Source: Treponema sp.
Lineage (GTDB): Bacteria; Spirochaetota; Spirochaetia; Treponematales; Treponemataceae
Direction: 5' to 3'
Assembly: GCA_017525605.1 (NCBI GenBank)
Contig: JAFXSM010000044.1
Span: 18,078 to 82,077 of the forward strand
DNA length: 64,000 nucleotides
Below, one piece after another: positions 42,902-51,076 of the stretch. The notes below the pieces were generated by a model. That model did not search any database. It saw nothing but the letters and a program-made list of their open reading frames with translations, and was not told the DNA's origin. The position numbers and the translations under genes were made by a program. Every line of letters begins with the position of its first letter. Position 1 is the first letter of the stretch.

Positions 42902-44691
42902 GCTACACCCCCGATTTTCCATTCTGCGGCTTTGTTGTAGTCCGCCCACATTTTTGCGTAAGTTCCGCCTGCGTTTTTAAGTTCTTCGTGCGTTCCGCTT
43001 TCGATAATTTTTCCGCCTGCAAGAACGAGGATTTTGTCTGCCCCAACGACGGTGGAAAGCCTGTGCGCAATCATCACCACGGTTTTTCCTTTGGTGAGCC
43101 GCCTCAACGCCGCGTGAATCAGCTCTTCGTTTTCCGGGTCTGCGAATGCCGTGGCTTCATCGAGAACGACAATCGGCGCGTCCTTCAAGATTGCCCGGGC
43201 AAGCGTGATTCTCTGCTGCTCGCCGCCAGAAAGATAGGTTCCCTTGCTTCCGATTATGGTGTCGATTCCGTCGGGGAGATTTTTGATGATGTCTTCGCAG
43301 CGGGCTTCTTTCAACGCCAAAAGCACTTCTTCGCGAGTCGCATCTGGTCGGGCTGCACGTACATTTTCGAAAATCGAAGTCTTGAAGAGGCGTGAATTTT
43401 GGAAGACGAAGGAAATTTTTTTCATCAAAACTTTCTGGCTGATTTCCTTTACATTTACGCCGCCGATTTTCACTTCGCCGCTTTGCGCATCCCAGAAGCG
43501 GGGAATGAGGCTTGCAAGCGTCGTTTTTCCGCCGCCGCTTTCTCCGACAAGCGCAATCGTCTCGCCAGCATGTGCTTTGAAAGAGACATTTGAAAGGGCT
43601 GGACTTTCGCTTCCGTCGTAGGTGAAGGTCACATTCGCAAACTCAATGCTGTTGTCGTTTGGCACTTTCGGGTTTTCGCTCTGGCTCAAAACCGGAGCAT
43701 TCATCACGGTGTCGATTCGGGCGAGGGCAGTGCGCGCAAGGAGCGTTCCGCTTGAAGCGAACATGATTCTGGCAAGTGCCGTTGAAATGATTGCGCTGAA
43801 CACGGCATAAAAAGCGAAGTCCGTCAAAAATTCAGCGAACGTTCCGCCTGAAAGTGCTTTTGGGGCAATCAGAAGGGCAGCCGGAATCAGAAAGATGAAA
43901 ACGCCTTCCGTAACTGTCAGGTTCACCGATTGCGGAAGCCGGCACACGCCGTCGGTGTATTCTTCCGCGCGCCTGCTGTAGTTTTCGATTGCTTCCTTAA
44001 AAGCCCGGAACGAATAAACGGTCTGCTGGAAGACTTTTACGACAGGGATTCCGCGAACATATTCAGTTCCCGCCTTTGCCATTTCGTCCTGCGCGCCCTG
44101 ATAAATCAGCATGAGCTTTGCGTTTTTTCCGCCCATCATCGTGCAGAGCATGAGAATCGAAATCACAACCGAAAGAAGGCAGGCTGCTCCCATTTTCCAG
44201 TCGAAGACGAACATCAAAACGACTGTGGAAATGAACATTGCCGCTGTTCCGGAGATGTCCGCAAGATTGTGCGCAAGAAGCGTTTCGGTTTCGCTCGCGC
44301 CGTTATCGAGCTTGTTCCGCAAAAGCCCCGAGCCGTTTGAGTCGAAAAAGCCGAACGAGGTCTTCATCAAATGGGCGATTCCCTGCTTTCTGATGTTCGA
44401 GGCAGTTCTGAACGCCGCAAGATGAGTGCACATGAGCGCAAGAAAATAGATGAGAATTCCGCCAGTTGCGGACGCAAAGGCAATCCAGCCGTAGCGGATA
44501 ATGTCGTGCGCCTCGCTGAAATTCGGGGCCACGCTGATTAAGTCCCGCACGACCAGCCACACAGAGATGAACGGCACCATTCCAGCGACCTGCGCCACAG
44601 CTGAAAGGAAAAGCTCGAAAATGGTTAGGGCTTTGTAGTTTCCCGCATAAGCCAAGAGGCGTGAGAGCGGGGATTTTTGTTTTTGTGACAT
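42898..44691 (-). CDS. ABC transporter permease-ATPase, siderophore-type
   Basis: A 597-residue half-transporter. Six helices lie in residues 15-310, and the nucleotide-binding domain at about 350-590 has Walker A GESGGGKTT, signature LSGGEQQR, Walker B VVLDEATAF and the H-loop histidine. The layout and pairing resemble the YbtP/YbtQ or IrtA/IrtB class, which handles iron-siderophores, though direction and substrate are not proven. It is the first gene of the minus-strand pair, divergent from the TonB-dependent receptor. Its predicted promoter contains two palindromic operator-like sites. Confidence 0.85.
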   Translation of the reverse strand: MSQKQKSPLSRLLAYAGNYKALTIFELFLSAVAQVAGMVPFISVWLVVRDLISVAPNFSEAHDIIRYGWIAFASATGGILIYFLALMCTHLAAFRTASNIRKQGIAHLMKTSFGFFDSNGSGLLRNKLDNGASETETLLAHNLADISGTAAMFISTVVLMFVFDWKMGAACLLSVVISILMLCTMMGGKNAKLMLIYQGAQDEMAKAGTEYVRGIPVVKVFQQTVYSFRAFKEAIENYSRRAEEYTDGVCRLPQSVNLTVTEGVFIFLIPAALLIAPKALSGGTFAEFLTDFAFYAVFSAIISTALARIMFASSGTLLARTALARIDTVMNAPVLSQSENPKVPNDNSIEFANVTFTYDGSESPALSNVSFKAHAGETIALVGESGGGKTTLASLIPRFWDAQSGEVKIGGVNVKEISQKVLMKKISFVFQNSRLFKTSIFENVRAARPDATREEVLLALKEARCEDIIKNLPDGIDTIIGSKGTYLSGGEQQRITLARAILKDAPIVVLDEATAFADPENEELIHAALRRLTKGKTVVMIAHRLSTVVGADKILVLAGGKIIESGTHEELKNAGGTYAKMWADYNKAAEWKIGGVA

Positions 44692-44722
44692 TTTTTATTC
44701 CTCCTTCAGTTTTTTACATTTT

Positions 44723-44738
44723 GTTAGATAGCTCTAAC
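44723..44738. promoter_or_regulatory. Operator-like palindrome GTTAG-N6-CTAAC (ABC operon)
   Basis: GTTAGATAGCTCTAAC, just downstream of the predicted -10 of the minus-strand ABC operon. The same half-sites recur at 44848, 60300 and 61779. Confidence 0.65.
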
Positions 44739-44748
44739 TTTTGTTTCA

Positions 44749-44777
44749 AATTTATATAACAGTGTTATATTTGTCAA
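44749..44777 (-). promoter_or_regulatory. Predicted ABC-operon promoter with embedded palindrome
   Basis: On the minus strand: -35 TTGACA (44772-44777), 17-base spacer, -10 TAAATT (44749-44754). The spacer is almost filled by a perfect 7-3-7 palindrome ATATAAC-agt-GTTATAT (44754-44770), in the style of TetR-family operators. A protein bound here would block polymerase. Confidence 0.6.
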
Positions 44778-44805
44778 TAAAATGACGTTTACTTTTTCTT
44801 GATTC

Positions 44806-44834
44806 TTGACACAAGAAAATTTTATCAGTAAGTT
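44806..44834 (+). promoter_or_regulatory. Predicted promoter of the TonB-receptor operon
   Basis: A -35 TTGACA (44806-44811), 17-base spacer and weak -10 TAAGTT (44829-44834). The palindrome at 44848 lies just past the expected start of transcription. Confidence 0.4.
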
Positions 44835-44847
44835 TTCTTTACCTTTT

Positions 44848-44863
44848 GTTAGTCAACGCTAAC
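44848..44863. promoter_or_regulatory. Operator-like palindrome GTTAG-N6-CTAAC (receptor operon)
   Basis: GTTAGTCAACGCTAAC, between the predicted receptor promoter and the ribosome site (AGGAA at about 44871). It shares half-sites with 44723, 60300 and 61779. Confidence 0.65.
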
Positions 44864-44881
44864 ATTAATTAGGAATAAGTA

Positions 44882-46924
44882 ATGTTAAGAAGTTCACGGT
44901 TTCATATTTCATATATCATCAGCTTTTCTGCGATTTTTTCTTTTTCTATATCTTTTGCCACAGCCAAAGTTTCAAATGAAGACGACGCCGTGATCGAAGT
45001 CTCTGCGCAAAAACTTGAGCAGGAAATAAGCGTTTCGGTCGAGCAAAAATCCGTGCTTTCAGAAGAGCAGATTCAAAAATCTGGTGCAAAAACTGTGGGC
45101 GACGCGCTCAAAAATCTCCCGGAAATAACAGTGAACAATGCAAGCGCAGGAAACGCGAACGAATCGATTTCGATGCAGGGGCTTGGAAACGGATATGTAA
45201 AAATCATGATTGACGGCGTTGCGGTCTCTTCCGATTTGGACGGCTCGACTCCGATTTTTCAGATTCCAGTGGAAAACATCGAGCGGATTGAAGTTTCAAA
45301 AGGTGCGGACTCAGTTTTGTACGGAAGCGAAGCGATGGGCGGCACGATAAACATCATCACGAAGAAAAACGATGATAATTCAACCGAAAAAATCAAAATC
45401 GCGGGAAATCTAACGGAAGAATTCGGATATTCGCCTTCAATCTCGAACTGGAAGAATTACACGGCAGGAACTTTTTTTGCTGGCGGAAATCATTTTTCAA
45501 ATTCTCTTGCGGCGTGCCTAAATTACGTTCCGGGAAAAGAAAAATCAGCTTTCGACGCTCTTGCAGGGAATATCACCTACTACGAAAACACTCAGAAAAT
45601 CCTCGGATTCGTGCGCGACACGCTTTCGTACAAAGACGAGTGGGGTAACGTTTCGCTGTATGGGCTTTACGCTGATTCCGAGCAAAAAAGCAATTTTACA
45701 AAAACCGGCTACGACAAAGGTGCCGAGATGGAATACCGCTCTTTTCGTGGCGAAGGCGGTCTGAACGCAAAATATATTTTCGGAGATGATTTTTACATCG
45801 ACGCTTTTTCAGCCGGTAAATTCTATTTTATGAACACGACCTACGATGTTAAAGCTGGCTCTTACTCGTCGTCGGCAAGCACAAAATCAGATTCGTTCGA
45901 CTGGGAAAGCGATGTCCGAAGCCACTGGAAAATGAACGAATCGAATGATTTTATTCTCGGTCTGAACGCGGATTTGGAGTCAATAGACGGCTCTTCTTTT
46001 GATGAGCGGAAATACGCACTAGAAACCGCATTTTTCGTTCAGGACACAATCTCGCTTTTTGACGAAAAATTTTCGCTCGTTCCTGGATTTCGCATCGATT
46101 ATTCGCCGGAAATTCAGGGAAGCAGCGTGAATTTCATGGCGACTCCGAAACTTGCCCTAAAATACACGCCGACTGAGTACACGGCGTTCCGGCTTTCTTA
46201 CGGAATGGGATACAAAATGCCTTCGCTCAAAGAAAAACACTGGATTTTCCGCCATAGCTATGCGCCCGGAGCCGGGAATTTCATTCTTTACGGAAACCCG
46301 GACTTGAAAAGCGAAAAATCGCACAGCTTCAATGCCGAAATCGAAAAGAATGTGGCGAATTATTTCAAAATCAATCTTGGCGGATATTTCAATTACATAA
46401 TCGATTTGATTGACAGCGTTGTGACGGACGCAAGTTCCTCTCCGCAAATCCGCGAGTATCAGAACGTGGACAAGGCAATCACTTACGGCGGTGAAATTTC
46501 TTTTGTTACGGAACTTGAGCGTTTCAAAGGAAGAATCGGCTATGCGTACACGGAAGCGAAATCTTTTGACGAAGAAAACGAAGAATGGCTTGATTTGGCT
46601 TTGCGAGTCCGTCACAGGATAACTGCAAGCGCGGAATATCTGATTCCTGTTCTTGAATCTGCAATTTCTTTGAACGCCCAGTGGAATTCAAGTCAGCTTA
46701 TCAGCACGGGAACTGAATATTATTCGCCAGATTACCTGATGCTGAATGCTGCAATTTCAAAAAAACTTCTGGACGACAAACTCGAAATCTATTTCGGCGC
46801 TGACAACATTCTGAACAACGCGCATTTCAAAAAAGGCACGAACGGCGAGAACCAGAAAAACTACTACGGACTGGAGGAAGGAACAACTTTGAGAATCGGA
46901 GGGAAGGTGAGAATTGAAAAGTGA
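44882..46924 (+). CDS. TonB-dependent outer-membrane receptor
   Basis: A 680-residue receptor. A signal peptide (ends SFATA) precedes a plug domain at about 40-165 (GAKTVGDALKNLPEITV, MIDGVAVSSDL, IERIEVSKGADSVLYGSEAMGGTINIITKK). A 22-strand-type barrel fills the rest, with NPDLKSEKSHSFNAEIEKN and a C-terminal YGLEEGTTLRIGGKVRIEK strand. It would import a chelate such as heme, a metallophore or a vitamin, using energy from the TonB-ExbBD encoded 8 kb downstream. AGGAA precedes the ATG. The gene ends inside a polypurine repeat. TonB systems are not universal in treponemes. Confidence 0.9.
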   Translation: MLRSSRFHISYIISFSAIFSFSISFATAKVSNEDDAVIEVSAQKLEQEISVSVEQKSVLSEEQIQKSGAKTVGDALKNLPEITVNNASAGNANESISMQGLGNGYVKIMIDGVAVSSDLDGSTPIFQIPVENIERIEVSKGADSVLYGSEAMGGTINIITKKNDDNSTEKIKIAGNLTEEFGYSPSISNWKNYTAGTFFAGGNHFSNSLAACLNYVPGKEKSAFDALAGNITYYENTQKILGFVRDTLSYKDEWGNVSLYGLYADSEQKSNFTKTGYDKGAEMEYRSFRGEGGLNAKYIFGDDFYIDAFSAGKFYFMNTTYDVKAGSYSSSASTKSDSFDWESDVRSHWKMNESNDFILGLNADLESIDGSSFDERKYALETAFFVQDTISLFDEKFSLVPGFRIDYSPEIQGSSVNFMATPKLALKYTPTEYTAFRLSYGMGYKMPSLKEKHWIFRHSYAPGAGNFILYGNPDLKSEKSHSFNAEIEKNVANYFKINLGGYFNYIIDLIDSVVTDASSSPQIREYQNVDKAITYGGEISFVTELERFKGRIGYAYTEAKSFDEENEEWLDLALRVRHRITASAEYLIPVLESAISLNAQWNSSQLISTGTEYYSPDYLMLNAAISKKLLDDKLEIYFGADNILNNAHFKKGTNGENQKNYYGLEEGTTLRIGGKVRIEK

Positions 46925-46990
46925 AAAGTGAAAAGGGGAAAACGGAAAATGGAAAACGGAAAGTTGTGGATTGAAAATTGAGAAATAAAA
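46910..46990 (+). repeat. Polypurine degenerate repeat tract 1
   Basis: Repeats of GAAAAGTG / GAAAACGG-like units, purine-rich on the + strand. They overlap the end of the receptor gene and lead to the lipoprotein ribosome site. Similar tracts are at 53160, 53750 and 56160. Confidence 0.6.
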
Positions 46991-47004
46991 AAATGGAGTT
47001 AAAA

Positions 47005-48006
47005 ATGGGAAAAAAATTACTTTTGATTGTCAGCATGTTGATTTCGCTTTTTTTTGTGTCTTGCACAAACGACGACGAAAGCGAAATGACTGATTACGAA
47101 ATTTCTGAAATCTACGGGTACACATTTTACGGAAACATCACGGCTTCGAGCGGGAACACGCTGATTCCTTCAATCATTCTCTACAATGACGAACGTTGCG
47201 ACTGGAACATGAGCGTGAACGGCATGAACAACAATCAGTTCTATTATTACAGCGTCAAAAACAGCACTGCAAATTACACGCTTTACTGGTATTCTGCGGA
47301 AAATGTCTCGTACTGCAAATCAAAGGATTCGTCGAAGGCTTCTATGGTCGTTCAGCTCGGAATAAATTCAGCTGACGAAATCGTGATTCTTCTCACGGGC
47401 GACGATTTGACGGGCGTTAGCGGAATGACGAACACACGCGTAAAGATGTCAAAACAGACGAACATCGAAAAAAACACAACGCCAAGCAAAATCGAATTCG
47501 ACGAGGAAGTTGAGGACATTACGATTTCGATTCCAGAAAATGCAGTTTCTGCAAATTGGGCAGGCGAATCTTCGTACAGCGGAAAGTTCGTCTTTATGGT
47601 GGGCGAGGGCGGCTCGTTTGCAAAGGGGCAGGGCACAAGCGGAACAGATTCCGACGGAAATGAAATCACGCCGACTGTTTTGATTACGGACACAAGCGCA
47701 GTTTCCGTAAACACCGTGACGATAAAAGTCCCGCGGTTTGCTTACACGGAAGCAATGACGATTGAGCCTTACGACATTGCGGGCGTTCAGGTCTTAAAAG
47801 ATGGAGAAGTCTACTATCTTTCGTATGAAGCAGGTTCTTCTTCCAGCGTAACGGCACAAAAAGCCGACGGAACGACAATCAACATCAATTCGCTCACGCT
47901 CAAGGGAAAACTCGAAAACGGAATTCTGACAATTCGGACATCGTTCAATCCCGGAAAAATGCCATTCCCGATTATCCAGATTTTCACAAGCGGAAGCGGT
48001 GATTGA
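47005..48006 (+). CDS. Lipoprotein with calycin-like C-terminal domain
   Basis: A 333-residue lipoprotein (signal LLLIVSMLISLFFVSC, Cys then TNDDES). The C-terminal 110 residues (VPRFAYTEAMTIEPYDIAGV... LKGKLENGILTIRTSF... PGKMPFPIIQIF) follow the pattern of the calycin-like domain common in Bacteroidetes surface lipoproteins, some tied to heme uptake; this is recognition by eye. The N-terminal half is Asn/Ser/Tyr-rich and unassigned. The start at 47005 follows GGAGTT; the frame opens nine codons earlier without a ribosome site. It directly follows the TonB receptor, so it may act as a ligand-binding accessory. Confidence 0.6.
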   Translation: MGKKLLLIVSMLISLFFVSCTNDDESEMTDYEISEIYGYTFYGNITASSGNTLIPSIILYNDERCDWNMSVNGMNNNQFYYYSVKNSTANYTLYWYSAENVSYCKSKDSSKASMVVQLGINSADEIVILLTGDDLTGVSGMTNTRVKMSKQTNIEKNTTPSKIEFDEEVEDITISIPENAVSANWAGESSYSGKFVFMVGEGGSFAKGQGTSGTDSDGNEITPTVLITDTSAVSVNTVTIKVPRFAYTEAMTIEPYDIAGVQVLKDGEVYYLSYEAGSSSSVTAQKADGTTININSLTLKGKLENGILTIRTSFNPGKMPFPIIQIFTSGSGD

Positions 48007-48163
48007 GCGAGTCGAAATCACCATGACTATGAGTGGTATCGATAAATCATTTTGATTACTTACGTGGCAGACCGGTAGCCGTGTCGTAATAAAAGAGTGG
48101 GCGTATGCCTATTTTTATTGAAAAAGTTGGGCCTTTTATGAAAAGGCAAAAACAGGAGTTTTT
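48007..48163 (+). other. Structured intergenic leader
   Basis: 157 bases between two lipoprotein genes. Inverted repeats seen are AATCA-ttt-TGATT, GGC-gtat-GCC followed by a T-rich stretch (about 48100-48118), and a perfect GCCTTTT-atg-AAAAGGC (48131-48147) just before the ribosome site of the next gene. It could be a weak terminator plus a leader that controls translation. It fits no riboswitch class I can recognise. Confidence 0.35.
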
Positions 48164-49201
48164 ATGTTAAAAAGATTGTTTCTCACAACAATGATTGTTT
48201 CAGTCACAGCATTCGGAGCACTTTCTTGCTCTGACAGCAGCAGCGACGAAGAAGAAAACACGACAAAAGAAAACACGACGACTGAAAATCCAAGCGTCAC
48301 CACGCAGGACGGAAACAACGCCTCCCAGTCACAAGATGACGGAACCGGGACTGAAAACACAGAAAACAAGACTGAAAATCAGTCGTCTGCCGTCAGTTTC
48401 GAAAGCATTGTCGGAAAAGCATTCACATTCACGACGGGAAGCGGCCCTCACACGCTCAAATTCGAAAGCGATTCCGAAATCGTATACACAATGTATGTCG
48501 AAGCCCAGAACGTCGCCTACAAGCATTACCTCACATACGACTACGAAAAGGGCGAGGATGATGTCTACACTGTCACTGGATATATCCACGACGACACGCC
48601 TGAAACACCTTCCGACAAAAGCGGAAACCCAAGCACATACAAAATCAAAATCGTAAGCGGCTCGGAGATTCTCATAAACGACAAGAACACTGCAACTGTC
48701 CTTGATTCAAAAGAATACACTGTTGAAGCTGCTTTGAGCTGCTATGTCAATGCAATGGGCGGAGTAGATTTCGGAACGCAAGTCTACAAAGGAACGAAAA
48801 TCAAATACGAGAACGGATTTTACACGGCAACAGTCGAACTCGGAACAGGAACAGGAAACATATACGGAATAGACCATCTTGATTTTGTTGACACCAGTAA
48901 TTCAACTCCAGGCTACTACAACAAGCTCGGAAAAGTCACGAATGCGGAATACACAATGAGCGCGGAAGACGAGACAGCGACAAATTCCGTGGCAGAAGGA
49001 AACGAGCAAGTCCGTTATGCGACATCGATGTCGTTCCCTGTTACAAAAGATGTTTCTGAATACAACCTTTGGATTTACATCAACTCGAACGTGATGGGCG
49101 TGCAGTTCTGCGACGGAAGCGGAGAAGCAGGCTCAGGAGAACCGAACGTAGCCACAAAATACGTCGGAAAAATCACAATCGACTGGGATTCTTTGAACTA
49201 A
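48164..49201 (+). CDS. Lipoprotein with possible NEAT-like domain
   Basis: A 345-residue lipoprotein (lipobox GALSC, Cys22) with an acidic Thr/Asn/Gln-rich tether up to about residue 75. The region about 185-335 reads YTVEAALSCYVNAM... KGTKIKYENGFYTATVEL... then ATSMSFPVTKDVSEYNLWIYI. This order and spacing resemble NEAT heme-binding domains of Gram-positive Isd proteins. The heme-ligand YxxxY motif of classic NEAT domains is not visible, so heme binding is only a hypothesis. It lies in the TonB-receptor operon and GGAG precedes the ATG. A terminator follows. Confidence 0.5.
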   Translation: MLKRLFLTTMIVSVTAFGALSCSDSSSDEEENTTKENTTTENPSVTTQDGNNASQSQDDGTGTENTENKTENQSSAVSFESIVGKAFTFTTGSGPHTLKFESDSEIVYTMYVEAQNVAYKHYLTYDYEKGEDDVYTVTGYIHDDTPETPSDKSGNPSTYKIKIVSGSEILINDKNTATVLDSKEYTVEAALSCYVNAMGGVDFGTQVYKGTKIKYENGFYTATVELGTGTGNIYGIDHLDFVDTSNSTPGYYNKLGKVTNAEYTMSAEDETATNSVAEGNEQVRYATSMSFPVTKDVSEYNLWIYINSNVMGVQFCDGSGEAGSGEPNVATKYVGKITIDWDSLN

Positions 49202-49217
49202 AAAAATAAAACAACGG

Positions 49218-49277
49218 CTGCCTAAAAAATCATCCTGCTGAATTACATTGCAGAACGAACTTTTTAGGCAGTTCTTT
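49218..49277 (+). terminator. Terminator after NEAT-like lipoprotein
   Basis: 11-bp stem CTGCCTAAAAA / TTTTTAGGCAG (49218-49228 and 49261-49271) with a smaller inner hairpin, then TTCTTTT. The ABC pair that follows may be transcribed by readthrough or from its own promoter. Confidence 0.7.
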
Positions 49278-49291
49278 TACAGAGTAAAAAA

Positions 49292-51076
49292 ATGATGATA
49301 GACAAACGGCTCGTGAATCTTGTTCCTGAGTCAAAAAAATATGTTTTTCTCACGGTTTTCCTGCGCTTCTGCTCGCTTTTGGCAAACAGTGCTTTTATTT
49401 TCTGCGTTGCGAATGTCTTAAAAAACAAAAACTGGCAACTTTCTTCTATATTAATAATATTTTTCTGTCTTCTTGTGAGCGTCGCGGCGAACCTGCTTTC
49501 TTCGCGCACATCTTTTCTTGCGTCCTCAAAAGTCAAAGTCAAACTTCGGACGCTTATTTACGAAAAATTGCTCTCGCTTGGCACGGATTATCAGGAATCT
49601 TCTTCGACTGCAAAAATAATTCAGACGGCAACCGAGGGCGTTGAGCAGATTGAAACATGGTTCAGTATGTTTTTGCCGCAATTTTATTACGCGATGATTG
49701 CAGCACTTTTTACTTTTTGTGTAATCGCATTCTTCAATTTAAAAATGGCACTTGTCCTTCTCGGCTGTGTTCCGCTCATTCCGATTTCGATGGCGGTTGT
49801 TCAGGGAATCGCAAAAAAAATCCTTGGAAAATACTGGGCGCAGTACGGCTCGCTCGCGGACAATTTTCTTGAGAATCTTGAAGGCCTTACGACGCTGCAA
49901 ATATATGATGCGGACGGATTCAAGGCGGTGCAGATGGCTCACGAAGCAGAAACATTCCGCCGCGTTACGATGAAAGTGCTTTCGATGCAGCTCAATTCAA
50001 TCATAATCATGGAGGTGGTCGCTTACGGCGGGGCTTCCCTCGGAATCTGCACGGCTCTCACTTCGTTTTATGCCGACAACATGGATTTTTACAGCGCGTT
50101 CGTCTGCATTTTGCTTTCGGCGGATTTTTTCATTCCGCTCCGTCGTCTTGGCTCGGCGTTTCATGTCGCGATGAACGGAGTAACAGCAAGCAAAAATATC
50201 TGGGAACTGTTGGATTCTACTGTTAAAAATCAAGAATGCCATGCGGATTCGATTTTGCTAACGCAAAATCAAGGAAAAGAAAATATACAAAAAGGAGATT
50301 CCGTAGGAATCTCAAATCTAAGCAACCGCAACAACGAAGGCGTTTGTTGTGACAATACCCTTTTTTCTGTTGAAAATCTCTCCGTCACTTTCGGGGAACG
50401 AGTTGCACTTAAAAAGTGTTCTCTTTCCATTGAAGAAGGAAGTTTCGTTGCGTTTGTGGGGAAAAGTGGCTCTGGAAAATCGACTCTGGCAAAAATTCTT
50501 TCGGGAATTTACGGCTCGTATTCGGGAACGGCTAAGATTTCAGGCGCAGAAATCAAAAAGATTCCGCGAAAAGAACTTCATTCTTTTGTGACTTACATTT
50601 CTCACCGCGACTGGATTTTTGCGGGAACGGTGCGCGACTGTCTTTTGGAAGGAAAAGAAAACGCAACGGAAGAAGAACTCTGGGCTTCCCTTGAAAAAGT
50701 GAATCTTTCTGATTTCGTTCGAGAAAACGGAGGGATTGAGATGGTTCTTCGTGAGGGCGGCTCAAATCTTTCCGGCGGACAAAAACAGCGGCTCTCCATT
50801 GCCCGTTCTCTTCTCCACGACAGCCCGGTTATGATTTTTGACGAGGCTACAAGCAATATCGATGTAGAAAGCGAAGAGTTAATTTTAAATCTCATTCGCT
50901 CGATAAAAGGCAAAAAAACTGTGATTATGATTAGCCACAGAAAAGAAAACTGCGTTGGCGCGGATAAGATTTTTGAATTTGAAAATGGAATTTGTCATGC
51001 TGAACTCGTTTCAGCATCTTTAAAAGACAAGATTCAGAGAGAAAATCGGAATGGCAACGAGGAGGTTTCTGCATGA
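49292..51076 (+). CDS. ABC transporter permease-ATPase (CydD/C-like pair, first gene)
   Basis: A 594-residue half-transporter. Six helices are in residues 15-300, and the ATPase domain at about 350-575 has Walker A GKSGSGKST, signature LSGGQKQR and Walker B MIFDEATSNID. The linker (about residues 310-350) is unusual: it is encoded by two palindromic repeats (50245-50271 and 50294-50313). The last 25 residues (CHAELVSASLK...) are encoded by a third dispersed repeat. The closest general resemblance is to CydDC-type and related exporters, but the substrate is unknown. Its stop overlaps the next gene's start (ATGA), so the two subunits are coupled. Confidence 0.85.
   Translation: MMIDKRLVNLVPESKKYVFLTVFLRFCSLLANSAFIFCVANVLKNKNWQLSSILIIFFCLLVSVAANLLSSRTSFLASSKVKVKLRTLIYEKLLSLGTDYQESSSTAKIIQTATEGVEQIETWFSMFLPQFYYAMIAALFTFCVIAFFNLKMALVLLGCVPLIPISMAVVQGIAKKILGKYWAQYGSLADNFLENLEGLTTLQIYDADGFKAVQMAHEAETFRRVTMKVLSMQLNSIIIMEVVAYGGASLGICTALTSFYADNMDFYSAFVCILLSADFFIPLRRLGSAFHVAMNGVTASKNIWELLDSTVKNQECHADSILLTQNQGKENIQKGDSVGISNLSNRNNEGVCCDNTLFSVENLSVTFGERVALKKCSLSIEEGSFVAFVGKSGSGKSTLAKILSGIYGSYSGTAKISGAEIKKIPRKELHSFVTYISHRDWIFAGTVRDCLLEGKENATEEELWASLEKVNLSDFVRENGGIEMVLREGGSNLSGGQKQRLSIARSLLHDSPVMIFDEATSNIDVESEELILNLIRSIKGKKTVIMISHRKENCVGADKIFEFENGICHAELVSASLKDKIQRENRNGNEEVSA
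50245..50271. repeat. Small palindromic repeat type A, copy 2 (inside ABC gene)
   Basis: GATTTTGC-taac-GCAAAATC with GGATTC on its left, matching 41058-41084 at all but one base. It is in frame within the linker between the membrane and ATPase domains of the first ABC subunit. Confidence 0.75.
50294..50313. repeat. Small palindromic repeat type B, copy 1 (inside ABC gene)
   Basis: Perfect palindrome GAGATTCC-gta-GGAATCTC with one extra leading G, identical over 20 bases to 52120-52139. It encodes GDSVGIS in both ABC genes. Confidence 0.8.
50994..51020. repeat. Dispersed repeat type C, copy 1 (ABC gene 3' end)
   Basis: Starts GTCATGCTGAACTCG and forms an imperfect hairpin. It encodes the C-terminal HAELVSAS peptide of the first ABC subunit. 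It is the inverted relative of the copy at 57052-57078. Units of this kind are widespread in some bacterial genomes. Confidence 0.65.

Noticed and set aside
48007..48163. Cobalamin or other known riboswitch
   Set aside because: No conserved core motif of a known class could be found; kept only as an unassigned structured leader.
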